64,000 nucleotides of DNA from Littorina saxatilis (Eukaryota; Mollusca; Gastropoda; Littorinimorpha; Littorinidae). The DNA lies in the NCBI RefSeq assembly GCF_037325665.1, contig NC_090246.1, positions 56,686,435-56,750,434 of the forward strand, given 5' to 3'. A program made the position numbers and the translations under genes. Shown here piece after piece: positions 45,932-57,000 of this stretch. Positions within the stretch are counted from its first letter, which is position 1, and each line of letters begins with the position of its first letter. The notes beneath the pieces were generated by a model that saw only the letters and a list, made by a program, of their open reading frames with translations, was not told where the DNA came from and did not search any database.

Positions 45932-48739
45932 CTATTTTGTTTTCTTTTCTTTGGTGTCAAACATCGCTTTCAACATATCCTTTTTACTACTGTCACTTTT
46001 AAACAGCCTCAGGATGAGAGATGGTTTGCCAGGAGACGGCACTGCCCCTTCGCTGTCACCGTCCCTAGAGTCCCCGCCCAAACCAACTTCATTTTCTACC
46101 GAACTCAATACTCTTTTGCGAACAAACTCTGGCTGGTTGGATGGGTTGAAGTCACATGATTTTACATGTGAGGACAGCAGGTGTAGAGGTGTGATGGTCT
46201 CACAACCAATGGAGCGATGCGGACAGGCAACCTGCAGCAAGATACAAAAAGTATATTATAACTTATGATTCACTATCCCCCTGCGGGTTAGGGGGAGTCC
46301 CATATTGGTAGGGACGAGAAAGAATTTACCCGATGCTCCCCAGCATGTCGTAAGAGGCGACTAACGGATTCTGTTCCTCCTTTTACCCTTGTTAAGTGTT
46401 TCTTGTATAGAATATAGTCAATTTTTGTGAAGACTTTAGTCAAGCAGTATGTAAGAAATGTTAAGTCCTTTGTACTGGAAACTTGCATTCTCCCAGTAAG
46501 GTCATATATTGTACTACGTTGCAAGCCCCTGGAGCAATTTTTTGATTTGTGCTTTTGTGAACAAGAAACAATTGACAAGTGGCTCTATCCCATCTTCCCC
46601 CTTTCCCCGTCGCGATATAACCCTTCGTGGTTGAAAACGCGTTAAACACCAAATAAAGAAAGAAAGAAAGAATGATTTACTAACTGACTAAGATTTTGGA
46701 AACAACCGTCAAATTTTAGTTGCTGTGTTCAAATGATCACAGCTGTACCTGGCTTGCCTTTGATTTTTAAAAATAACCAGGGAGGAGGAAATAATTTGGC
46801 CCCAAGAGTTAAACTTGCAGCCTACACAGTTTTGCACGCTTTGTTGTTACGTGCAAATGCTTCTGGGCAATACTGGAGAGGGAACCAAAAGAGCAGCTGG
46901 CACTACGTGAGCCTGGAGCTGTTGTGTTATTTCAAATGCTTCTGGGCAATACTGGAGAGGGAACCAAAAGAGCAGCTGGCACTACGTGAGCCTGGAGCTG
47001 TTGTGTTATTTCTGCTATGGCCAGGGGAGAAAGGGCTTAAAAAAAAAAAGCTTAGAGGCTGAAATTAGGCCTTGGGAACAGTTATTGTGACAAATGTGGA
47101 AAGACAAAAGAATCAATTGTGAGGAATACACATCTTAATAATAAACAAGTCGCGTAAGGCGAAATTACTACATTTAGTCAAGCTGTGGAACTCACAGAAT
47201 GAAACTGAACGTAGTCCGCCGCTAGTGCAAAAGGCAGTGAAAGTGACGAGCCTGTTTGGCGCGGCAGCGGTTGCGCTGTGCTTCATAGCACGCTTTACTG
47301 TACCTCTCTTCGTTTTAACTTTCTGAGCGTGTTTTTAATCCAAACATATCATATCTATATGTTTTTGGAATCAGGAACCGACAAGGAATAAGATGAAATA
47401 GTTTTTGAAACGATTTCGGAAATTTAATTTTGATCATAATTTTTATATTTTTCATTTTCAGAGCTTGTTTTTAATCCAAATATAACATATTTATATGTTT
47501 TTGGAATCAGAACATGATAAAGAATAAGATGAACGTAAATTTGGATCGTTTTATAAATGTTTTATTTTTACAATTTTCAGATTTTTAATGACCAAAGTCA
47601 TTAATTAATTTTTAAGCCACCAAACTGAAATGCAATACCGAAGTCCGGCCTTCGTCGAAGATTGCTTGGCCAAAATTTCAATCAATTTGATTGAAAAATG
47701 AGGGTGTGACAGTGCCGCCTCAACTTTTACAAAAAGCCGGATATGACGTCATCAAAGACATTTATCGAAAAAAAGAAAAAAACGTCCGGGGATATCATTC
47801 CCAGGAACTCTCATGTCAAATTTCATAAAGATCGGTCCAGTAGTTTAGTCTGAAACGCTCTACACACACACACACATGCACACACACACACACATACACC
47901 ACGACCCTCGTCTCGATTCCCCCTCTATGTTAAAACATTTAGTCAAAACTTGACTAAATGTAATTAAAATGAACCATGCATGAAAAGCAGAAATTCCGCT
48001 AATACCATTTGATCTCCAATGATATTTTCCAGGATGAAGTCAGTGTGCAGCTGACCCACTTGAAGCGGTTTCCTTGAGAAGGGAAGAACACAAACCAGAC
48101 AAGTTTATAATTTGTGACCCTCCACCACGGAATGAGTCGCATGTCACCTTTGCATGATTTTCATATTTTTACATGTTCCTAAAGAGTGTTTTATGCTCTA
48201 TCCAGTGGTGAAAACCGTTTTAGAAAAGAGCGAAAACTTTTCGAGTTATAAGCCTGTGACTAAGGTGATCCTCACACTGTTACAACAGTCCCCCCGGACT
48301 TATATTAAGCCTAGCGCAGAACCGCGCGAGGTGACATGCGACGCATTCCGTGGTGGAGGGTCACATTTAACAATTTAAAATCAGAAATGGAATGTCAAGG
48401 TCACAAAATCATTAAGCATTTTTTGATAATTAGCCCAATAAAAAAGAAAAGAAAACATAAAAACACATCTGTTATGCATAGGACTGGTGATTTGTCAGTC
48501 TGTGAGTATGGAGGTGAAGCGCTAGAATGTGTATAATAAATTTTCAGCGGTGAACAATGATCCTAGTACAGTCGAATCTGCCCTGGCGACCACCTCTTGA
48601 GAATGGACACCTGTCCAAAACGACCACTCCTGAAGATCCCTGGCTTTTTCCCCTATAATTCCCTTTCCATAACAAGAGGCGAAGCCTTCAAGGCTCACGT
48701 AAGAAATCGACAAACAGTAACACAAACTCAATCACTCCG

Positions 48740-48811
<72 letters not shown>

Positions 48812-49033
48812 AGCGCCATAGGTGAAACTGTGCAAGAAAGCGAGACCCTGGATCTGCCAAGTAGTCTCGGCCCGCTCACAATAACTGACCGAGACTTTCA
48901 GTAATTCCTTTGTGTGACGTCTAACCCTCTTACGTCATAATGTGACGTCTTCAAATAGTTTCTATCACACACGTCAAACACTTTTGACCGAGACTGACGT
49001 AATCCATAGACTCGGAAATGTTAAAGTTTCTAT

Positions 49034-49065
<32 letters not shown>

Positions 49066-49833
49066 GACAGACAAAGTTTATCATCGCATAGGCTACACTT
49101 ACGTGAGCCAAAAATCACCCGTCTATAATGATACTTTTGGCAAGTCCCCTGTGTGGTCGTTATAAGATTCGACTGCATTTTGAACAGCAAAAGAACCAGA
49201 CTTTTTAAGGAAAAATTTCTGCAATGCAGTGAGGCAAATCTGGCACACGTATTTAACTGATTTCATTCCCTCTTCAGACTGCAACAAGTGACTTAAACAG
49301 TGAAAGCATAAGGACTCCATGTATACTCCTTAGAACTGTACAGAACATGAACCTTGTGTTCATAAATATTTTGATTATTGGCATACCTGTCTTCTGGGCA
49401 AGTCTTGCTCTTCTGAAGCCATGTCATGATGCACTGAAATCAAACCAGAAAAAAAATATTCCAAAATATGAAATAACATGAAAAAGATGTATAATGTTAA
49501 ACGCTTAAGAGATCTTTACACACCATGACAAAAACAGCACAAATGTCAGTAAAGGCAAACATTGAAAAGGAAACTATAGTATAACATAGTATAAATCAAA
49601 TGATGGTTTACTTTAACAAGGCTACCAATGAGTATGGTCAAGATCTGTGTTATGGTTCCTTTGATTTATGTCTGTTTTTCAATGTCATACACACAAACAC
49701 ACACACACACACTTACAGCTACACAGAAACTTCTTCTTCATATTGAGGGATTCCTTATTCATGCACAAGGCAATTATTCTCAAGACAGAATAATGTATAC
49801 ACAATCCCCCTCAAACACAAAGAAGCATGCATG

Positions 49834-49887
<54 letters not shown>

Positions 49888-50437
49888 CACTGACACACTC
49901 ACTCATGAACACACATCTTGCCCTCACCTTCCAGCAGAAACTGTGGCCACAGGGTGCACGCTGGGGCTGGGAGAATACATCCTGACAGATGGAGCAGTAC
50001 AGATGTTTACTCACGGACTCAGGATTCAAGAAATACCTGGGACTTGAAGAGAAAACAAATACACATATCTAATTGACTGCAACAGTAAATGTACGTGTAA
50101 TAGACTAATAGTAATACTAGTTAATAGTAATTTAGCCTACACGTGTACATGCAGTGCCCAGAATATCAGTAGGGTATCAAGTACACGTATTTAAAAATGT
50201 ATGCTAACAGTAACACTAACACACATGTATATATATTTGTGATCAGCTACACAGACCTATATAATCCCAAATACAACGCCAACACGCACGGGAATCCCAC
50301 AAACAAACTTTTTAAGTTCCTGTAGTCACTAATACCTTCTTCACAAACTGACAAAGGGCCAAACAACTTGGAACTTACCCTTCCTCAGCCAACTGAATGT
50401 CGTCTGCATGCTTTCGTTTAACATTTATTGTTGCCAT
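45932..50437 (-). CDS. RING plus TRAF-type zinc-finger protein, NRDP1/RNF151-like, complete, 5 exons
   Basis: Minus-strand exons in transcript order: 50437-50379, 50036-49928, 49433-49387, 48072-48006, 46231-45932; 582 bp, 193 aa plus stop, all phases agreeing. Start MATINVKRKHADDIQLAEEG; the ATG begins the only frame that joins exon 2. The RING (about residues 33-72) reads CSICQDVF, APCGHSFCWKC, IMTWLQKSKTCPEDR, with Asp in place of the last Cys as in NRDP1 (RNF41). After a short linker a TRAF-type zinc finger follows (VACPHRSIGCETITP, LSSHVKSCDF), then a Ser/Gly/Asp-rich tail ending KEKKTK. It is probably a cytoplasmic E3 ubiquitin ligase; substrate unknown. It is shorter than NRDP1 (about 317 aa) and lacks the USP8-binding C-terminal domain, so RNF151-type or an orphan mollusc paralogue is as likely. 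It is divergently arranged with UTP6. Confidence 0.9.
46271..46672 (+). mobile_element. SINE, copy 3, in an intron of the RING-finger gene
   Basis: The longest copy of the family: CCCCCTGCGGGTTAGGGGGA, CCCATATTGGTAGGGACG, GCTCCCCAGCATGTCGTAAG, GGAAACTTGCATTCTCCCAG and the tail GCGTTAAACACCAAATAAAG plus GAAAGAAAGAAAG. It is antisense to the host gene, only about 40 bp upstream of the acceptor of the last exon. Confidence 0.7.
46855..47012. repeat. 79-bp tandem duplication
   Basis: AAATGCTTCTGGGCAATACT, GGAGAGGGAACCAAAAGAGC and CTGGCACTACGTGAGCCTGG occur twice with a 79-bp period (starts 46855 and 46934), with no difference seen by eye. It is intronic in the RING-finger gene. An exact duplicate suggests a very recent event or an assembly artefact. 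Confidence 0.85.
47154..47962 (+). repeat. 830-bp dispersed repeat, copy 3
   Basis: Starts AACAAGTCGCGTAAGGCGAA, contains GTAGTCCGCCGCTAGTGCAA, ATATGACGTCATCAAAGACA and an internal CA repeat (47863-47896), and ends ACATTTAGTCAAAACTTGAC, TAAATGTA. It lies antisense in an intron of the RING-finger gene and is most like the copy at 61128. Confidence 0.75.
48113..48365. mobile_element. 253-bp MITE beside an exon of the RING-finger gene
   Basis: Near-perfect inverted repeats of about 37 bp: TGTGACCCTCCACCACGGAA with GTCGCATGTCACCT at the left, AGGTGACATGCGACGCATTC with CGTGGTGGAGGGTCACA at the right. The left end is 40 bp from the acceptor (48073) of the fourth exon. No obvious target duplication was seen, so the superfamily is open. 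Confidence 0.75.
48569..49175. mobile_element. pogo-like MITE in an intron of the RING-finger gene
   Basis: 607 bp with ends CAGTCGAATCTGCCCTGGCGACCAC and GTGGTCGTTATAAGATTCGACTG; subterminal CGACCACTCC and CACCTGTCC. The interior holds a 67-bp CA microsatellite (48740-48806) and a shorter one (49033-49061) next to GACGT-rich sequence. Same family as 4177-4349. Confidence 0.6.
49844..49882. repeat. (CA)n microsatellite
   Basis: CA repeat of about 40 bp, with shorter CA runs nearby, in the intron after the RING exon, about 45 bp from its donor. Confidence 0.9.
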
Positions 50438-50720
50438 CTTGACTTTTTATGGGGGTACGATGTGTTTTTCAATGCAAGTAGTCGCTCTAAATACAATGAA
50501 TGCTGTAAGACTAAGAGCTGCCCATAACGATGTTGGAACTTCCCGCGACGATTCAGTTTGAACTGGAGTCATGTCCCTTCGACAAGTCTTCAGACATGAA
50601 GGCGACTTTGGTACGTATCTTTGATTGGAGAGTTACGTCCCCTAGGGAGTTTCCAGTCAAAAAGTTGGGCTTGAGGAGTAGCACATGGTCGACAGTAAAC
50701 ACTAGCTTTTCATCAACACT
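50438..50720. promoter_or_regulatory. Divergent intergenic region between the RING-finger gene and UTP6
   Basis: Only 283 bp separate the two start codons (50435-50437 minus, 50721 plus), so the 5' UTRs and promoters of both genes must lie here or overlap. No TATA box at a convincing position was seen. A shared bidirectional promoter is inferred from spacing only. Confidence 0.6.
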
Positions 50721-50934
50721 ATGGCTGAGTTTGTGCAGCAGAGTCTGTGCCAGATAAAAGATGAATTGGAGAACATCCACGAGTTGACAAATGAGGAAAA
50801 AAGGTTAGTGCAGTGTCCATTCCTTGCATAGAAATGCTGTATGCTGAGAACCATCCGTTAGGACCAGAAGGCAGCGCCTGTTCCGAAACTCGGGCAGTGT
50901 GTGTGTGTGTATGTATATAATATATAATTATATG

Positions 50935-50966
<32 letters not shown>

Positions 50967-50973
50967 CTGTGTA

Positions 50974-51021
<48 letters not shown>

Positions 51022-54000
51022 TGTGTTATGAGCAAGTCATCAAAGCCCTCATCAGCTTGTTAATTACTACTTACTGTTAACTGTTTACAGTTATGTTGTA
51101 CATAAATATAACATGTGGAGAAAAAAGCGTGCGCCGCATCGCTCCGACAGAATCTCATGGAATTGGAACAATAATGGAAGAGCTAGACATTTTATATGTG
51201 TGTCAACTTTGGCTAAACTGTAGTGTTCAGCAAGTGGCTATCTGAGTATCTCCCAACAACTTGTTGTTGTTACTGTGTATCTGCAAGGGACAGAAAGAAT
51301 AATATTCACAGCAAACAGAAACATGTTAAACTTTGAAACTAACATGCAAATTTGAAATACTTAACTATAACATGAGTTTGGGAAACATATTTTGAAACAA
51401 GAAGAAATAACATTTATTAACAGTCTAAAGCCAATGTAACACTTGTCTTGGACAAGACTTTCCTAACTTTGAGTCATTTCTTTATGTATGCCACTTACAA
51501 ATAAAAAGGTGTGTATAAGGTAGTCCTTACCGTTCATCAGAAAATGTAAGGCGACCAAACTTGGCAGATAAGAATCAGTTTGTCAGTTTGTTAAACATGT
51601 TGGGGCTGTAAAAATGGGTTGACTGGATGACTCAATAAAGAGACCAAAAAGCAATGTACTCACGTTAAAATGACGAACACGGAACGAATAACGGCGACGT
51701 TTCGACCTAAGGGTCTTCTTCAGGCACAAAAACACAAAAGTACACACACAAATTTATGAGAAATTTATCAAATTTTTTTGATAAATGAGATGGATGACTC
51801 AGTTTTCCTTGTGTTATTGTATATTAGTTTTTGAAGGAGAGCAGTAATTTCCAGAAATGTGCATGGCACCACATTCTAGTGTGGCATTGTTCGAAATGAG
51901 CATTCTCAAATTGGTGGCCTTTAAAAAATAAGCAAAAATTTAGAATTATAAAAAGTGCAGCCCATTCCTACAAAGTCATGGGTTGTAGTTTTGGAGAAAC
52001 ACGAAAATTCCAAAAATTCTTATTCCTTTTTTCCCCAGAAAAATATACCAGCGTCAAACAAAATTTGAGTATCGCATCAGGCGGAGGAGAAAATCAGAAG
52101 AAGACTTCCTGCAATACATCCTGGTAAGTTTTTAGGTTAATATTTTGGGAGAGTGATACAATATTATTTGGCTTTACCATACTGTAATTGTCATACAGTA
52201 TGTAGAGATCAAATAACCAAAGGGAAGTGAGCGCTCTAAATGCAGACATGTGTAATGGAGTAAGCGAGAGTTATAGGGAACCAATCTCCTGGCACCTGAG
52301 AGAATAACAAGCATGGGAATGAACAATCAATCAATCAATATGAGGCTTATATCGCGCGTATTCCGTGGGTACAGTTCTAAGCGCAGGGATTTATTTTTTT
52401 ATTTTAATTTTATGCAATTTATATCGCACACATATTCAAGGCGCAGGGATTTATTTATGCCGTGTGAGATGGAATTTTTTTACACAATACATCACGCATT
52501 CACATAGGCCAGCAGATCGCAGCCATTTCGGCGCATATCCTACTTTTCACGGCCTATTATTCCAAGTCACACGGGTATTTTGGTGGACATTTTTATCTAT
52601 GCCTATACAATTTTGTCAATCGTGGGATCTTTAACGTGCACACCCCAATGAAGTGTACACGAAGGGACCTCGGTTTTTCGTCTCATCCGAAAGACTAGCA
52701 CTTGAACCCACCACCTAGGTTAGGAAAGGCGGGGAGAAAATTGCTAACGCCCTGACCCATGGTCGAACTCGCAATCTCTCGCTTCCGAGCGCAAGTGCGT
52801 TACCACTCGGCCACCCAGTCCTCAAGTGACTTTCATCCTCAAAAAAGGATGACCGCCACAAGCTCATATGTTCATCATTCTCCAAGGCACTCTAACTAAC
52901 GCTTACATACACAGTCATACACTAGAACCAGCTTTTATTCCTGACCGGACATATTCCTTAGATCAAGACTGGTTTTAACAGAACAAACCAACGCCTCAAA
53001 AGTGTCTGTGAGAGAAACTTAAACAAATGAGGCAGAGCACGCGCTATTTAGAGATAAAATAACCAAAGGGAAGTAAGCGCTCTAAATGCATATGACATGT
53101 AATGGAGTAAGCATTTAACAGTATGTATGTATGGATTAAGCATTTAACAGTATGTATGTATGGAGTAAGCAAGTAACAGTATGTGTCAAAGTTCGCTCCA
53201 TATTTTTCCCTCAGGAAAGCACAAGTGAAATTGAAATATTTAAGTAATTTAGATGTTTTGTCTAGGTTCAGATTTGAGAAAATGTTTGTTGTCATTTTTG
53301 TCCTTTTCAAAATGAACATGATGTCTTGAATGTTCACATTTATTTTGACTTTATTTTGCAGTATCAGCAGGATATCCTGAAGCTTTTGAGCAAGCGAAAG
53401 GTTTGTAACTAGTGTGGCTGAAACGAATTTGCTGAGTGTTAACATTCTTTTGTGTGTGTCTTAGTGTAATAATTTTATATTCGATTACGCTTGCTTTTAA
53501 CAAAATCACGTAAGTCATACGCAATTACATAGAAAAAAACGTGGAGCAATATTTTGCACACTGATTTTTGCATGTCGGGACCACCACTAATTCAAGCGAA
53601 ATGTCGTATGTTGAATTTTTGGTACAAACTTGCATTTTCTAATGGTTCTGACAAACTTTCTTGTGTGACATATCGTTTTTTGTTTAAAATGTATGAATCT
53701 GGTGTATACAAGTCAAAATTTTTGCTTTCTGTCCATGGTGTTCTAAATGAGTTAGGCTTTAGTGATTTTTGGCACAATCAAACTATCAATAATGTAACGG
53801 ATGGTGATTATTTTAATACTTTCAAAGCACTGATGAAAAATAGGCTACAAGACCAATTTGTCCAAACCTGGCATTCAGAAATAAATAACAATGAGTTTTA
53901 TTATAATTATAGAATGTATAAAGAGAATTTTGAGTTTGAAAAGTACTTGTCCATCCTGCCGGTTAATTTAGCAAACGCTGTTTTAAAATTTAGAACACTG

Positions 54001-57000
54001 AATCATAAATTGCCTATACAAAAAGGTAGGACTCTTGGTATTCCTAGACAAGACAGAATCTGTCACAAATGTTCATCAGGTGACCTTGGGGACGAGTTCC
54101 ATTATATTTTTGTATGTCCTTTTTTTACCAATTATAGAAAACAGTTGTTACGGTGCTATTATTATGCCCGCCCCAATTCAGTTAAATTCAGAGAGCTTTT
54201 TTCCACTACAAAAAAGCGTTTATTGCTAAAACTCGCAAAGTTCATGACACTTGTCATGGACTGTTTGAGAAGCGAGTAAAATTTAATTCTCTTTTAGCTT
54301 TATACTCCGTTATCTGTTTTGTGTTGTTTGTAATACTAGTATTTTTGTCCTTATGTTAACCCACCCATCACCCCCCCCCCTCTCCCTTCCCCCCATTTCC
54401 CATAGTAAAGAAATGTATGTAATTACTTTGCACTTGTAGTGTTTTTTTATTAGTAGTATTAGTATTATTATTATTATTATTATTATTATTTATTATTATT
54501 GTTGAATTGTTTCTTGTATTGTTTTTGCTCTCCCTCACCCCTCAACTCCCTTTTCTGTACATAGTCTGATTTCTTTTTGTTTTAGTTCCTTTTATTTGGT
54601 GTTGAATGAAATGTGTTTTTATTGTGTTTTTTAATTTTCCATGTACCCTCACGGGGTTTTATTGGAATAAAACTTGACTTGAAAACTTGACTTGACTTGA
54701 CTTGTGAAAGAGTTGTTTTCATTGCCAGAGATGCAATCATCACACAATAGCAGTGCTCTGTGAGCCAAGGCTATGCATTTTTTCCATGAAGGAGTAGCAT
54801 CAGAGAAAAAGAAGCTCGTTATTTTTGGGTATGCCATACATGTTGCGATGAAAAAAAACCCGCATCAGCGAGTTTTCAAATGCATGAAATAGGAAAATCA
54901 TGCGTCAAAGTGATAACCGTAAACTTTATGATATCACTCTATATTTTACAGTTATCATTATGCTGTTCATTTACCTTAAAACTAATTTTTTTAACTGAAC
55001 AGAAAATACACTAATAGGTAAATAAAATCAAGCTGGACAGAGAGGACTGTGGGGTGAGGTGGTTGATAAAAACAAAAACATTCTGGAATGTGTTTGAATG
55101 CTAGAAATGTTAAATTAAAAGGTAGTTGCCATGTTCAAAGTATCAACTGTAACACGAGAAATATCCTTTCTCTTTATATAGATTATATTAAACATTTACG
55201 AATGAATTTATTATGTGGTAATACTAATGGCTTAAGTACATGTAGCATTAGCATTGATTCTTTCTTATTCTTTATTATTGTACAGTCAACAAGAATACAC
55301 ATTGAAATCTTGCTGCCTTGTTTCTCTTGCAGAGATGTGGCAGGACTAAGAGAGGGACAGAAGTCCCAATCATTTTCAGAATACACAACCTATTTCAGGT
55401 CAGTAACAGCAACATTGAAATAGCATGTGTAGAGTCTCAAAAGTGTACATACATACTTGGAAGTGAGAGAGCAAGAGGTGGGCGTGGGCAGAAAACAGAA
55501 AAAACGAGAGAGCTTATTGCTACATGCGCACACACACTGTCACATGCACATGCACACACTTTTGTAAACAGAAAAAGAACATAGCTATCATCAACTATAT
55601 AAAACTGACTGCTTCAGTTAAATGTTACCTAACAAAGCAAACTTTAGAAAAAGCAAAATGCGAATCTATTACGGAAAAAAAAAGTCTGTTTACGGTAACA
55701 TAGGCAAAATAAATAGGGTCGGTAGGTCGGATGTTTTTTTTCCCCCCCAAAAAACCCCATATTTTTAATTTATTTTGCCAAAAAACAAAGACTTTTTTTC
55801 CAAAATGCCAAAAAAAAGTCTAGGGTCGGGCGAAAAAATAGGGTCGGTCGGGATACCGTAAACAGACTATTTTTTGTGTGTGGCCTAACTTATTATATAA
55901 TGGAACCTCTCTTTGAATTTCTCCCTACCTCCCTAATTTTAGACTTTCTCAGACTCTGTCCACAACCTCTCATCTGTAAATATTCATGGAACCCCTTTTT
56001 AAAACCTGATTTTCTCAGATTTTGGGAGGTCTTAAACATTAAGTTCCGCTGTATACAGTTAACAAAAAAGAGTGTGTGGTGGTGACCCTTGCATGTAGAC
56101 GTCTGGAAATCTCAGAAGATGGTCGATGTGTGTTTTGATTGCTGGGTTTTGCTGTTGCTTTGTCTGTGTTGAAAAATAAAAGATGAGCGAAGGTTTGAAA
56201 TGTATTGTGCTAATCGAGTTTCCTCTGTTATTTCAGCTATGTGAAACACGATTCCCGGTATGTATGAATTGTTTTGTTCTTCACAATGTCCAACTTTCAT
56301 TTCATATAGGTTTTTTTCCTGTAGTTTAGTTATTCTACAGTTCACACTGATTGATTAGAGTAAATTGCACGGGTCACGAACACATGAATTTTTGCTCCTT
56401 CAAAGCAGTAAGTTTGTTTTTACACATCAAACACGTCTGAAATGTGGTGTTTAATGAAAGCTGGTGTTTAGATATAACTTGTAGGGACATTTGTACATGT
56501 CTGCATATTTGTAAATAATTTCTTCAATCTTTGATTATGGTTTGAAAATGAAAAGGTAGCAAATTCCATTTACATATTTTGTTTTTGTTTTTAAATAAAA
56601 CATTTGTTCTATGTTCATAGCATAGTTTAAAGAGATTGTTGGGCATATGTTTGTAAATGAGTATTGTACAACTTTTGTTATGTAATTTGATGCATCAAGC
56701 AATTTTTGTTCATTCGGTTCTTCACATAATTTTGTAATGCCATCTATCATTTATTTTTTTCAGCAAAATGCGGATGTCTGGCTGAGCCATATTGAATTCT
56801 GCAAGAAGCAGGTATATTTTCCTGTTTTCCAAATGCTTTTCTTGTTAATTTATAAGTGTTTTGTATGGGTTTTAAGGCTGCCACTCATGGTGATTATACT
56901 GTAACATGATAATGATCATGATGTGATCATAATGATGTGAGAGGTAATAGTCAGTGCATAATTATGCCTTCTTCTCCCCTTTTTGTTTCAGTTCCATTTA

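Noticed and set aside
52740-52822. tRNA gene on the minus strand
   Set aside because: A-box-like and B-box-like sequences are present, but a closed cloverleaf is not evident, and the sequence continues into a 510-bp SINE body.
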